Shown: positions 1-9,065, numbered from the stretch's first letter. The stretch is 64,000 nt of DNA from Ensifer adhaerens (GCF_013283195.1 NZ_JABEKT010000002.1:682001-746000), one strand, 5' to 3'. Numbers and translations are program-made. Notes: a model not told the origin generated them from the letters alone.

Positions 1-261
1 ACAGAAACCACGCGGAGTGGTTCCTTTGAAGGCGAGTAGAAGCACCGACAATTGCTCACCGTCTGTTGGAAGATGAGGCTGCGATGTCGATGCTGACGAA
101 TAGAGGAATGCCCGGTTGCCCCGCCCTGGGAGCTTATGCGCCGGCCCGTTCCCTCCGTCTTCGGCATTTCCTGAGATCGCGGATCCACGCCCGGCTTCGG
201 CCGGCATGGCGTTCATCGCGCGGCCCCGCATCGACCGGACCCTCTACGACAGGAGAAACCT

Positions 262-1185
262 ATGATTATTGACCTGAGCTGCTATCCCACCGATCTGGTG
301 GACCTGGCTTGGCGACACGACGGACCGCCGTTCACCGGCGACAAACTGCTCAAGATGATGGATGGCCCGTACTATGTGAACGGTAAGCCGCGCCGGATCG
401 ACAAGGCCTTTATCCAGCCGCCGCAGGGCAACACCATCTACACCCACGAGGTCATGGATCTGGAGGGCAAGGCCGCCATCCGGCAGTACATGGCCTACAC
501 GGAAAAGATGGTCACCGAGCATCCAGACCGGTTCCTTGGCTGCTTCGTCTACAACCCGCGCTACGGCACCACGAACGGTGCCGAAGAAATCGAACGCTAT
601 GCGAAGGAGTTTGATTTCAAGATGGTGCAGCTGCAGGCGAACATGCACGCCTACCGCCCGGACCGCGCGCTCGACTGGCTTCGCCCGGCACTGAAAAAGT
701 GCGCGGATCTCGGGCTGATGGTGAAGGTGCATACCGGTGACGGTCCGTACTCGATCCCGACGGAGTTCTATCCGATCATCCGCGAGTTTCCGGAAGTCAA
801 CTTCATCCTGGCGCATTTCGGCGTTCAGACCGGCGGCGTCTACGTGTTCGAGCCTATGCAGATGGCGCTCGACACGCCGAGTGTCTACGTGGAATCCGGT
901 TGGTGCCTTCAGTCGCGCATCGTCGAGTTCGCCAAGGTGCTCCCCAAGCACAAGATCCTCTTCGGCTCCGACACACCGCCGAACGAGCCGGGCATGTGGA
1001 TCAACCTTCTGGAGGTCCTTTGCCACGAGCCGCCGCAGGGCCTCAACCTCGATGAGGATACGCTCGAAGATTACCTCGGCAACAACGTCGCCCGGATGAT
1101 CGGCCTGGAAGCGACGAAGCCGCCGGCCACCGTCGAGGAAGCCGAGGCGTATCTGCGCCAGCACGGCGTAGCACTTGCCGCGTAA
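262..1185 (+). CDS. Amidohydrolase-2 family protein lacking the HxH metal motif
   Basis: A 307-residue member of the amidohydrolase-2 family (ACMSD / resorcylate decarboxylase / related hydrolases; TIM barrel). An AGGAG-type site lies just upstream of the ATG. The N-terminal metal motif is degenerate: residues 4-8 read DLSCY where the neighbouring paralog has DTHLH. The later positions remain: His157 in VHTGDGPY, His185 in LAHFG and Asp237 in FGSDTPPNEP. It is about the same length as the next gene and alignable throughout, so this is a duplicated pair 18 bp apart. I infer either an altered metal site or a non-catalytic partner in a heteromer with the downstream protein. Substrate unknown; the UbiD/UbiX neighbours suggest a carboxylated aromatic or heterocyclic acid. 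Confidence 0.85.
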   Translation: MIIDLSCYPTDLVDLAWRHDGPPFTGDKLLKMMDGPYYVNGKPRRIDKAFIQPPQGNTIYTHEVMDLEGKAAIRQYMAYTEKMVTEHPDRFLGCFVYNPRYGTTNGAEEIERYAKEFDFKMVQLQANMHAYRPDRALDWLRPALKKCADLGLMVKVHTGDGPYSIPTEFYPIIREFPEVNFILAHFGVQTGGVYVFEPMQMALDTPSVYVESGWCLQSRIVEFAKVLPKHKILFGSDTPPNEPGMWINLLEVLCHEPPQGLNLDEDTLEDYLGNNVARMIGLEATKPPATVEEAEAYLRQHGVALAA

Positions 1186-1203
1186 ATTTGAACGGAGTGA
1201 ACA

Positions 1204-2148
1204 ATGATCATCGATACCCACCTTCACCCGACCAACCTCGTTGACGAGGCGTGGCGCCACACAGGCGAGCCCTTCACGGGCGAGCGCATGCTCAAGCTGA
1301 TGGATGGCCCCTACATGATCAACGGCAAGCCGCGCCGGATCGACATGGGCTTCATCCAGCCGCCGCCGGGAAATACCGGCTACCGCGACGGCAATCGCAA
1401 GGGTCGCGAGGGCATTCGCGACTACATGGCCTATTGCGCCGAGCTTTGCCAGAAGTACCCGGACCGTTTTATCGGCAACTTCAACTACAACCCGCGCTGG
1501 GGACCTGAAAACGGCGCGGCGGAGCTGGAATTCCACGTCAAGGAATACGGCTTCAAGATGTTGAAGCTGCACGCCAACATGCACGGCTACCGTCCTGACC
1601 GGGCGCTCGACTGGTTGCGTCCGGCGATGAAGAAATGCGCCGAACTTGGGGTGGTGGTCCTCATCCACACCGGCGACGGCCCGTACACCATCCCGACGAT
1701 GTTCTACCCGATCATCCGCGAGTTTCCGATGGTCAACTTCATCATCGGTCACTTCGGCATCCAGACGGGCGGCAACTACTCGTTCGAATCCTTCTGGATG
1801 GCGATGGATACCCCGAACGTCTACTGCGAATCCGGCTGGTGCTTCCAGTCGCGCATCGTCGAATTCGCCCAGCAGCTGCCGAAGAACAAGATCGTTTTCG
1901 GCACGGACAGCCCGCCGAACGATCCGGGTATGTGGCTGCGCGAACTGGAAGTGCTCTGCAAGGATCCGCCGCACGGGATCAACCTCTCCGAGGACGATCT
2001 GGAAGGTTACCTCGGCAACAACATCGCCAAGCTCGTCGGCATCGATCCGTCGCCGCCGCCCCGTGACCTGAGGGACGCTCAGGCGCGCCTGAAGGACTCG
2101 TACGCCGGCGTCGACCGCGCCACGGGCAAGCACAGGGAATTTGCCTGA
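1204..2148 (+). CDS. Amidohydrolase-2 family metal-dependent hydrolase/decarboxylase
   Basis: A 314-residue paralog of the preceding gene with a complete-looking metal site: DTHLH at residues 4-8, His155 in IHTGDGPY, His183 in IGHFG and Asp235 in FGTDSPPNDP. The family includes non-oxidative decarboxylases (ACMSD, gamma-resorcylate decarboxylase) and C-C or ester hydrolases. The sequence alone does not decide between them. A GGAGTGA site precedes the ATG by a few bases. Being second in an operon with a near-identical-length degenerate copy suggests the two act together. It is followed by a GC-rich stem-loop and then by the UbiD-type gene. Confidence 0.88.
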   Translation: MIIDTHLHPTNLVDEAWRHTGEPFTGERMLKLMDGPYMINGKPRRIDMGFIQPPPGNTGYRDGNRKGREGIRDYMAYCAELCQKYPDRFIGNFNYNPRWGPENGAAELEFHVKEYGFKMLKLHANMHGYRPDRALDWLRPAMKKCAELGVVVLIHTGDGPYTIPTMFYPIIREFPMVNFIIGHFGIQTGGNYSFESFWMAMDTPNVYCESGWCFQSRIVEFAQQLPKNKIVFGTDSPPNDPGMWLRELEVLCKDPPHGINLSEDDLEGYLGNNIAKLVGIDPSPPPRDLRDAQARLKDSYAGVDRATGKHREFA

Positions 2149-2157
2149 ACAAGTCGG

Positions 2158-2179
2158 CGGCGCCCTTCCGGGGGCGCCG
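2158..2179 (+). other. Intercistronic GC-rich stem-loop
   Basis: Eight-bp all-GC inverted repeat (CGGCGCCC / GGGCGCCG) with a six-base loop, between the amidohydrolase stop and the UbiD-type start. It has no U-tract, so an mRNA-stabilising or processing hairpin is more likely than a terminator. Confidence 0.5.
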
Positions 2180-2209
2180 TCACCCAACCGCTGCGCCGAG
2201 GCCGAGATT

Positions 2210-3583
2210 ATGACCGAGTACCACAAGCAAGACGTTCGTCGCTTCCTGGCCGACTACCGGGCAGAACACCCCGAGGACGTGATCACCATCGACCAGCCAG
2301 TCCTGGACGACCAGGATGCGACGGCGCTGATCTGGAACCTGGCCGATAGGGGCCAGCACCCCATGCTCTACCTCAAAAGCGTCAGCGGCATCGGCAGCGA
2401 GGTCCTTTGCAACATCTTCGCCTCGCGCGACCGCATCGGGCGCCTTCTCGGCTCGACCGCCGACAGGCTGCACGAGGCCTACCAGGCGCGCGCCAATCGG
2501 CCGTTTACGCCTCAGGTCCTGGAAGAGGGCCCGATTACGCAGGAGATCATCTCCGGCGATGCCGTCGACCTCAATGCGCTGCCGATGCTCAAGCACTTCG
2601 ACACGGATCGAGCGAAATACATCACCAGCGGTATTATCATCGGCGAGCATCCGGAAACCGGCGCCGGCAATCTCAGCTACCACCGCGCGATGATCCATTC
2701 GAAGAACTCGCTTGCGACGTCCCTGCATTCGCGCGGCCATCTCTGGCGGCTGATGAACATGGCCAAGGAAAAGGGCAAGCCGATGCCGGTAGCCATGGTC
2801 ATCGGCGGCCATCCGCTCTTCATGATCGCCGCCTCCGCCCGCCTTGCCTTCGGCGAAGACGAACGCGATGTCGCCGGCGGCCTGCTGGGTGAACCGCTTC
2901 AGGTCGTGCGCACGCCGAAATACGGAATCCGCGTTCCCGCCCATGCCGAGATCGTGCTCGAAGGCGTGCTGGATCCTGAGGCGCATGTGGAGGAGGGGCC
3001 GTTCGGCGAGTTCACCGGCTATTCCTCTGACCGCTCGACCAACAACCTCTTCACCGTCGAAACGATCATGCGTCGGCGCGATGCCATGCTTGTCAGCGTA
3101 GCGGGCGGCAATTCCGCCGAACACCTGAACCTTGGCCGTGTGCCGCGCGAGGCGGAGGTGGTGGAGAAGCTGAAGGCCCGCTTCCCCTCGATTACCGCGG
3201 TGCACTACCCCTCATCGGGCACGCATTTCCACGCCTATATCGCCATGAACCAGACGCGCGAGGGAGAGGCGCGGCAGGTTATGCTCGGGCTTCTCGGCTG
3301 GGACCAGTATCTGAAAACCGTCGTCGTGGTGGACGCGGACGTCGATATCACCCGCGACAGTGAGGTGCTTTGGGCGCTCGCCACCCATTTCCAGCCGCAC
3401 AAGGACGTCGTCATCATCGAGGGCCTGCCGGGCAACGCTCTCGATCCTTCGGCCAGCGGCATCGGGACGACTTCGCGGATGGGGCTCGATGCGACGCGCG
3501 GCCCGAATTTCCACGGCGTGCGCGCCCGCATCAGTGATGACGCCTGCGCGCGCGCCGCAGCACTCCTGAAAAGCGCGAGATAG
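2210..3583 (+). CDS. UbiD-family decarboxylase (prenyl-FMN dependent)
   Basis: 457 residues, start chosen at the ATG at 2210 because MTEYHKQDVRRFL is a typical UbiD N-terminus; an upstream in-frame ATG at 2141 would add 23 implausible residues. UbiD enzymes reversibly decarboxylate aromatic or alpha,beta-unsaturated acids using prenylated FMN. The conserved glutamate-bearing EEGPFGEFTGY segment lies near residues 260-270, with a conserved arginine in the NLSYHR segment around residue 160. The adjacent UbiX-type gene would make the cofactor. It belongs to the large catabolic UbiD group rather than clearly to ubiquinone synthesis, given the neighbouring amidohydrolases. Substrate cannot be told from sequence. 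Confidence 0.92.
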   Translation: MTEYHKQDVRRFLADYRAEHPEDVITIDQPVLDDQDATALIWNLADRGQHPMLYLKSVSGIGSEVLCNIFASRDRIGRLLGSTADRLHEAYQARANRPFTPQVLEEGPITQEIISGDAVDLNALPMLKHFDTDRAKYITSGIIIGEHPETGAGNLSYHRAMIHSKNSLATSLHSRGHLWRLMNMAKEKGKPMPVAMVIGGHPLFMIAASARLAFGEDERDVAGGLLGEPLQVVRTPKYGIRVPAHAEIVLEGVLDPEAHVEEGPFGEFTGYSSDRSTNNLFTVETIMRRRDAMLVSVAGGNSAEHLNLGRVPREAEVVEKLKARFPSITAVHYPSSGTHFHAYIAMNQTREGEARQVMLGLLGWDQYLKTVVVVDADVDITRDSEVLWALATHFQPHKDVVIIEGLPGNALDPSASGIGTTSRMGLDATRGPNFHGVRARISDDACARAAALLKSAR

Positions 3584-3587
3584 AGCG

Positions 3588-4169
3588 ATGGCGCATCCAC
3601 GACGCATGATCGTCGGCATTTCGGGCGCCTCCGGCGTGGTCTACGGCAAGCGCATCCTCGAACTGCTGCGTGATCTCGAAATCGAGACGCACCTGATCAT
3701 GTCGCGCGCCGCCTGCATTACGCTTGCGGCCGAGGCGGTCTTTACCAGACAGGACCTCGAAGCCCTGGCGACGACGACCCATTCCAACAAGGATATCGGC
3801 GCGGTCTGTTCCTCCGGCTCCTACAGGACCCTTGGCATGATCGTCGCGCCCTGCTCGGTCAAGACGCTTGCCGAGATCGCCACGGGCACGACGGATAACC
3901 TCATTTCTCGCGCGGCCGACGTGGTGCTGAAGGAGCGGCGTCGCCTCGTGCTGATGCTGCGAGAGACGCCGCTACATCTCGGCCATATCCGCAACATGGC
4001 ACAGGTGACGGAAATGGGCGGCATCATCTATCCACCCGTGCCCGCTTTCTACGCGAAGCCCCAGAGTATCGAAGACATGGTCGATCACACTGTCGGTCGG
4101 GTGCTCGATCTCTTCGACCTTGACCCGGGCATCGTGCGCCGCTGGCCCGGAACGCAGGGAGTGGAATGA
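3588..4169 (+). CDS. ubiX: UbiX-type flavin prenyltransferase
   Basis: 193 residues, four bases after the UbiD-type stop. It makes prenyl-FMN from FMN and a dimethylallyl phosphate for UbiD enzymes. Family signatures are all visible: GISGASGVVYG near residues 9-19, SSGS, the APCSVKTLAEIA segment, the LKERRRLVLMLRETPLH block and PPVPAFY near the C-terminus. Length matches the family. Its position makes it the dedicated cofactor supplier of the preceding decarboxylase, as in Pad1/Fdc1-like or phenolic-acid decarboxylase operons. Confidence 0.93.
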   Translation: MAHPRRMIVGISGASGVVYGKRILELLRDLEIETHLIMSRAACITLAAEAVFTRQDLEALATTTHSNKDIGAVCSSGSYRTLGMIVAPCSVKTLAEIATGTTDNLISRAADVVLKERRRLVLMLRETPLHLGHIRNMAQVTEMGGIIYPPVPAFYAKPQSIEDMVDHTVGRVLDLFDLDPGIVRRWPGTQGVE

Positions 4170-4170
4170 C

Positions 4171-5130
4171 ATGACTGCCCGCATCGCCGCCGATCCGGAG
4201 GCGCTTGCGCCAGAACCCCGCGTCGCCTTCATCTCGGATGATGCGATTGATATCCTTGCCTTCGCCGTTCAATCTCTCGAAGAGGGGCGCGCCGCCGCCC
4301 TCATCACGCTCGTCGAAATCCGCGGTGGTGCGGCGCGCCGTCTCGGCGCGCAAATGGTGGTGCGGGACGACGGTCTTTATTGCGGGTTCGTTTCGGGTGG
4401 CTGTACGGAGGCTGCCGTCGCCGCCGAAGCGATGATCGCCCTTGCGAAGGGCATGGATCGTCACCTTCTTCTTGGTGAAGGGTCGCCCTTTTTTGATATC
4501 GTTCTGCCCTGCGGCGGGGGCATTACGCTTGCGATCCATGTCTTGGCGGACGCCGCAGTCTTGCGCCAGGCACTGGCCGCCCTTGATCGCCGCATGCCGG
4601 TGGGGCTGCTTTATCATCCGGGTAAGCGCGCCCTCCATCTGCGCAAGGGCGAAGCAGCAAGCGGTTGGGATGGAGAGTGGTTCGTGCGGGCCTATAGGGC
4701 GAAGCCGCGGATCGTCGTTGCCGGCACGCCGTTGGAGGTCGGAGCGGTTGCCCGCGTTGCCGTCGCGGCCGGCTACGAGACCGTAGCGCTTGAGGGTGGC
4801 CAGGTGCCGTCACCAGGCGACCTCGACGCGGACACGGCCGTCGCTCTCTTATTTCACGATGTTGACCGTGAGTTACCGGTGCTTACCGCGGCGCTCGCGT
4901 CAGACGCCTTCTACGTCGGCGCCCTTGGCAGTCGTCGCACGCATGCCAAGCGTTGCGGGGCCCTACTTGCGTGCGGGCAAGCGGAGAGCGTGCTTGCCCG
5001 CATCAAGGCGCCGATAGGCATATTTGACAAGGCAAGGGATGCACGTGCTCTCGCCATCTCCGTCGTTGCAGATATCGCGCATGCACGGAAGCGGCTGGAA
5101 ACAGCGTTCAATCGAAATTCTCACCGCTGA
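4171..5130 (+). CDS. XdhC/CoxI-family protein
   Basis: 319 residues; start at the ATG at 4171, preceded by GCAGGGAGTGG and one base after the ubiX stop, so translationally coupled. XdhC proteins bind molybdenum cofactor and load or sulfurate it for insertion into xanthine-dehydrogenase-type enzymes. The N-terminal XdhC/CoxI domain has FVSGGCTEAAV around residues 74-84, and the C-terminal Rossmann-like domain carries the diagnostic YVGALGSRRTHAKR. No molybdenum hydroxylase is present in this operon or window, so its client is elsewhere, lost, or the protein has another role in this pathway. Confidence 0.85.
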   Translation: MTARIAADPEALAPEPRVAFISDDAIDILAFAVQSLEEGRAAALITLVEIRGGAARRLGAQMVVRDDGLYCGFVSGGCTEAAVAAEAMIALAKGMDRHLLLGEGSPFFDIVLPCGGGITLAIHVLADAAVLRQALAALDRRMPVGLLYHPGKRALHLRKGEAASGWDGEWFVRAYRAKPRIVVAGTPLEVGAVARVAVAAGYETVALEGGQVPSPGDLDADTAVALLFHDVDRELPVLTAALASDAFYVGALGSRRTHAKRCGALLACGQAESVLARIKAPIGIFDKARDARALAISVVADIAHARKRLETAFNRNSHR

Positions 5131-5286
5131 GAGCCGTCTCGAAAGCTTCGGACCTCATTTGCGCTCAGCCGCCATTGCACATCACCGGTTCCGATCTGCA
5201 CCGATCCGAACCACGCCCGCCTCTCGTTGCGAAAAGCGGGCTATCACATGCGACATCATTTCAGGTCAACAAGCAGACAGAGGCAA

Positions 5287-5310
5287 GCCGGGCTCCGTTC
5301 GAAGCCCGGC
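5287..5310. terminator. Possible bidirectional terminator hairpin
   Basis: Eight-bp perfect inverted repeat GCCGGGCT / AGCCCGGC with an eight-base loop, lying between convergent genes (XdhC-like, plus; large anchored protein, minus). U-tracts are weak on both strands, so termination strength is uncertain. Confidence 0.45.
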
Positions 5311-5316
5311 GTTGCT

Positions 5317-7473
5317 CTATTGCGCGTTGGCGCCGAGATCGATCTTGCCGAGAAGAAGCGCGGGATCCTCTGCGGCTCCGACGAGGTCGAGCGCACTGAT
5401 GCCGGCAGCGTCCTTGGCTTTGACCGTCAGGGTGAAGGTTCCCGGCTTGGTGATGAACTGAGAAAGCGCCGTGGCTGCCTCCTGCAGTTTTGGTTGCGTG
5501 GACGCAAACTGCTGCAGTCCAGCGGTCGTCATCATCACAAGGATGCCGCGCACGCTGTCTTCGGTCAGGCCGTTCTCATTGGCATAGAGCTTGATGCCCT
5601 TCGCCATGATCCCCTTGTCCTCGATCTTGACCTTCGCCTCCCGGGCCGTGAGGCCGAAGAGTGCCATCTGAGCGGCGGTCATGTCGCCGGAGAAGAAGTC
5701 CGTGGTGACACCGCCCATGATCCCAGAGAAGGAAAAGCTGCCCATGTCTTTGCCGCTCAAGGAAATATCCTTGATGACGAGGTTCTCATTCGGCTCGTCC
5801 CAGGCCAGTTCGACGTTGGAAGAAAAGACCAGTTTGTCGAAGCCAAGCTGGCGCAGCGTCTTGGAGCCTTCGTCCACGGCGTCCGAAGGGAGCGGCACGC
5901 TGAGGTCCTGATAGGCAATGCGAACGTCGGTCGGGATGCCGTTGCGCGGCTTGGTCAATGCCACTTCATAGCTGTCCAGCGTAAACCGGATGCGCTCGGG
6001 GACGGAAGGTATGGCAGCCTGGTCCACCGGTTTCTCGTTCAACTCCGCGTTCGGGTTGGCGGCTTCGTTGGACGGATCCGCCTCGGGGGATGCGTCGGTG
6101 GTTTCAGGCGGCGCTGTGGCGCTGTCGGTTGAGCTGTCTTCTTCCGTGACAGTTTCGGTGGCAGACGTGCTTGCCGCTTCCCCCGGCATATCGATGTCCA
6201 GACCCTTCAACCGGATCGTGCCGAATTCCGGCATGAGCGTGGTGAGTGGGAAGCTGTCGATCTGCTCTTCGTTCAACGCCGCCAGCTTCGTCAGTGCTTC
6301 CATGGTCGGGTGCCACGAGAAGCCCGTGATGCTCGCTTCCGAGAACCTGGCGTAATCGGCACCTTCGCCGATGGAAACGCCATGCATCGCGCCATCGAAG
6401 GTGCGACCCTCGAGATGAAACGCCATCTTGTCGACGTCCAGCTTGATTGTCCTGCTTCCGCCGTCGTCATCCTTTTCCGAGATCTGTGTCTTGAGACCGA
6501 GCATCTCGATGTCGCCCTTGCCGATGATGTCGGCAAGCGAAAGGGCGCGCTTGAAAAACGCCTGACGCTCAGCAGGCGGCAGCGCGTCGGGATCGGCCAC
6601 TTGCAGCTTCTGAAGCGTTTCAAGGAGCGGTTCGGCCGGCATGCGGATGCTCAAGCCACTGCTGCGTAGCTCGTCGTAGCTGAAATTCGACGTGCCATGC
6701 GATAGCACGATATTCTTGACCGAGACGGGGCCGTAAAGTGGTTTGGGGTCTTTGTCGTCAGGCCCTGCCTTGTCCCCGTATATCCGGGAGAGATAGGCGG
6801 CGTCGAAATCCTTGCCGCTCATGGCGCCCATGGAACCGTTCATTTCCTCCCGTGTCGGCTCGCCTTCTCCGTGCGGGATGTCCAGCTTCAAACCGAAGCT
6901 CGCCCCGCTTGCAGAATAGCGTGCCACGCGGCCGCCGCCGATATCCTCCAAGGCAACATCCTTGTAGACGGTCTTCTGCTCAGAGCCGGCGACAACCTGG
7001 CTGATCGTAACTTCCGGCGCCAGCACACGCTTTGCCGCAAAGCCCTCAATGCGTTTCAGCAGCGGCACCTTCGCTTGATCGCCGCTCTTTGCATTTGCCA
7101 CGGTGGCGAAATCGGGTTCTTCGATGCTCACCTGTGGCACGGACAGTTTGCCCATCGCCAGTTCGAGCTCGAGCCCCTGCAGCTCAAACCCGCCCTTCAG
7201 GAAGGAAATCGTGGGTCGCCCGTCAATCGCAGCGACGCGCACACCGCCGCCGCTGGCGAAAGGAAGCGTGACGTCACGCATATGAATGCGCCCGAAAAAG
7301 TCGGCTTCAACCGAACCTGCCTTGCCACCGCGCTCGACAAGAAATCGATCGGCCTCCCTTGCGATCATGAACTTGCCGGCGGTTGCGCCCGCCACTGCGA
7401 GCGCGATGATCGCTACCGAGGCCCATAACGCCTTGCGCCCGCCACGACCGGTTCCAATTTCTGCTTGCGGCAC
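5317..7473 (-). CDS. Large membrane-anchored periplasmic protein, unknown function
   Basis: 718 residues. I place the start at the GTG at 7473 because GAAGGAAC lies eight bases upstream; a longer TTG-started frame reaches 7497 but has no such site. A single hydrophobic segment near residues 18-38 (ALWASVAIIALAVAGATAG) followed by a long hydrophilic region indicates an N-terminal anchor with the bulk outside the cytoplasm. Residues about 435-485 form an acidic, Ser/Thr/Glu/Pro/Asn-rich low-complexity linker between two folded-looking halves. Repeated beta-rich stretches (LKGLDIDMPG, IKDISLSGKDMGSFSFSG) vaguely recall AsmA/DUF945-type envelope proteins, but I do not assign a family. It is convergent with the decarboxylase operon and not obviously linked to it. 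Confidence 0.75.
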   Translation of the reverse strand: MPQAEIGTGRGGRKALWASVAIIALAVAGATAGKFMIAREADRFLVERGGKAGSVEADFFGRIHMRDVTLPFASGGGVRVAAIDGRPTISFLKGGFELQGLELELAMGKLSVPQVSIEEPDFATVANAKSGDQAKVPLLKRIEGFAAKRVLAPEVTISQVVAGSEQKTVYKDVALEDIGGGRVARYSASGASFGLKLDIPHGEGEPTREEMNGSMGAMSGKDFDAAYLSRIYGDKAGPDDKDPKPLYGPVSVKNIVLSHGTSNFSYDELRSSGLSIRMPAEPLLETLQKLQVADPDALPPAERQAFFKRALSLADIIGKGDIEMLGLKTQISEKDDDGGSRTIKLDVDKMAFHLEGRTFDGAMHGVSIGEGADYARFSEASITGFSWHPTMEALTKLAALNEEQIDSFPLTTLMPEFGTIRLKGLDIDMPGEAASTSATETVTEEDSSTDSATAPPETTDASPEADPSNEAANPNAELNEKPVDQAAIPSVPERIRFTLDSYEVALTKPRNGIPTDVRIAYQDLSVPLPSDAVDEGSKTLRQLGFDKLVFSSNVELAWDEPNENLVIKDISLSGKDMGSFSFSGIMGGVTTDFFSGDMTAAQMALFGLTAREAKVKIEDKGIMAKGIKLYANENGLTEDSVRGILVMMTTAGLQQFASTQPKLQEAATALSQFITKPGTFTLTVKAKDAAGISALDLVGAAEDPALLLGKIDLGANAQ

Positions 7474-7883
7474 GATTTTTGTTCCTTCACCAAACAAGAC
7501 TCACAACGATTCCTTGCGTGCCGTGTGACTAATGAGCGGTTTCGCTTTATGCAAGTTTTGCGAGCGTTGAAGCACATCGTTCCTGCGCCGGACCATCAGA
7601 CCGTGTGTCGCGGGTTAGTCCGGGTGAATAGCAGTCGCTCGTCGTTCCCATGACGATAGCCACCGCGGTCATTCTGGATCTGGCGTCAATCGTCGACGGT
7701 CGCGCAATCAGGGCGCTGAGTGCGTTTCGATCATTCAAGGCGACGTCGCGTCTGCCCAGTTGATGCGAAGTTGCGGCTAACCGTTCGAAGTCTGAGCCTT
7801 CCGAAAAGCCATTACACCCCCGCGATCCCGAGGGCTGCCAAGCGTCAGCTTGCCAATCACGCCGTCTCTATTCGCGCGCGGCT
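7474..7883. other. Intergenic region without a recognised gene
   Basis: About 400 bases between two minus-strand genes. Short frames on both strands lack ribosome-binding sites and recognisable residues. It presumably holds the promoter of the large anchored protein; I can name nothing else in it. Confidence 0.5.
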
Positions 7884-8780
7884 TCAGCCGGCGGAGACGT
7901 ATTTTCTCCAGCCATGCTCGCCGCGAAAACCCAGCACCTCCCGGACCTTCCGGTTCGACAGAAGCGTCTCGAATTCGCCGAGTTCCCGCTTGAGCGGTGT
8001 GCCGGAATAGAACCGGTCGATCAGTTCGCGGGTCGGCAGATCGGAGGAGGTGTCGTCGTTGGCAGCATTGAAAATCTGGAACCCGAGCCCGTCCTTTTCC
8101 ACGGCGCGAAGCGTGATCTGGCCAAGGTCGCGCGCATCGATGTAGCTCCAGGCGATACGCTTGCGGAAACCCGGATCTGCAAACCATCCGGGAAACAACG
8201 CGTACTCATGCGGTTCGATGACGTTGCCGATGCGCAAGGCGTAGATGTCGATGCCGCTGCGCGCCGCAAACGCGCGTGCCGTCTGTTCGTTGACGACTTT
8301 CGACAGGGCATAACTGTCCATAGGGTCAACGTCGTACTCCTCGTCGAGTGGGAAGTAGGCCGGGTTGCGGGGTTCGTTGGCGAAGACGAGGCCGTAGGTC
8401 GTTTCGCTGGATGCGATGACAACCTTGCGAATACCGAGTTTCACCGCCGCTTCGATGACGTTGTAGGTGCCGAGCGCATTGACGCGGAAAAGCTCGTTAT
8501 CGGGAGCGATCATGATGCGTGGAATGGCGGCAAAGTGCACGACGGCGTCGATGGGCTGCGGTCTCAAGGACGGGTCGAACTCGTGCAGCCCGGTGTAGCT
8601 CGACAAGGCGTTGAAGACTTGGCCGCTATCGGTGATATCGGTGATGAGTGTCCTGACCTTGGGATTTTCGAGTGGCCGGGTATCGAGGTTGAGCACCTGG
8701 TGCCCTCTTTCGACCAGGTATTCAACCACATGGCGGCCGGCCTTGCCGCTGCCGCCGGTGAAGATGATCCTCTTTGTCAT
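7884..8780 (-). CDS. NAD-dependent epimerase/dehydratase (extended SDR, uronate-dehydrogenase-like)
   Basis: 298 residues; start at the ATG at 8780 with GGGGAG four bases upstream (an in-frame GTG at 8792 overlaps that site). The Rossmann motif FTGGSGKAGRHV lies at the N-terminus, with a catalytic Ser in SSETTYG and YALSK (Tyr/Lys). The segment IDARDLGQITLRAVE and the overall length resemble small extended SDRs such as uronate dehydrogenase, which oxidise hexuronic acids to aldarolactones. It lies downstream of the sugar-type binding protein on the same strand, so a role in catabolising the imported sugar or sugar acid is likely. Exact substrate unknown. Confidence 0.82.
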   Translation of the reverse strand: MTKRIIFTGGSGKAGRHVVEYLVERGHQVLNLDTRPLENPKVRTLITDITDSGQVFNALSSYTGLHEFDPSLRPQPIDAVVHFAAIPRIMIAPDNELFRVNALGTYNVIEAAVKLGIRKVVIASSETTYGLVFANEPRNPAYFPLDEEYDVDPMDSYALSKVVNEQTARAFAARSGIDIYALRIGNVIEPHEYALFPGWFADPGFRKRIAWSYIDARDLGQITLRAVEKDGLGFQIFNAANDDTSSDLPTRELIDRFYSGTPLKRELGEFETLLSNRKVREVLGFRGEHGWRKYVSAG

Positions 8781-8973
8781 TCTGCTCCCCACACTGTGAT
8801 ATACATGTGTTCTCTCTCGCCAATGCGCTCAGGAACCATTGAGCCGATGGCTCAAATGATCGGCATTGCGAACCCGCCGACAAAGCCGCGAAGTATGAAT
8901 TGCGGCTGTCGATCAATACTCTGCGATGCTGTCGATACGTCTCGCTCGCGTCAACAGGGAAGACCTTGATACG

Positions 8974-9007
8974 GCCCGCGTCCGCGCCTTGAAGGCGCGA
9001 CGCGGGC
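8974..9007 (-). other. Very GC-rich stem-loop 3' of the binding-protein gene
   Basis: Arms of about 16 bases around a two-base turn, with one bulged base (GCCCGCG at one end, CGCGGGC at the other). It sits roughly 60 bases after the stop of the sugar-type binding protein and before the dehydrogenase. No U-tract follows, so an mRNA-stabilising or attenuating structure giving more binding protein than enzyme is plausible. Confidence 0.5.
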
Positions 9008-9065
9008 GCGGCAGACTGCGAGGGGTTTCATCCGGGCACCCACGACGAGGCCCCGGACGAGACCG

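Noticed and set aside
4-22. AACCAC / GTGGTT hairpin at the window edge
   Set aside because: Short arms and no T-run; could be the tail of a terminator but cannot be judged at the edge.
66-272. 68-residue plus-strand open frame before the first amidohydrolase
   Set aside because: No ribosome-binding site, overlaps the start of the real gene and resembles no protein.
244-2226. 660-residue minus-strand open frame over the two amidohydrolase genes
   Set aside because: It is the antisense shadow of two genes with clear family motifs; arginine/valine/histidine-rich composition typical of antisense frames in GC-rich DNA.
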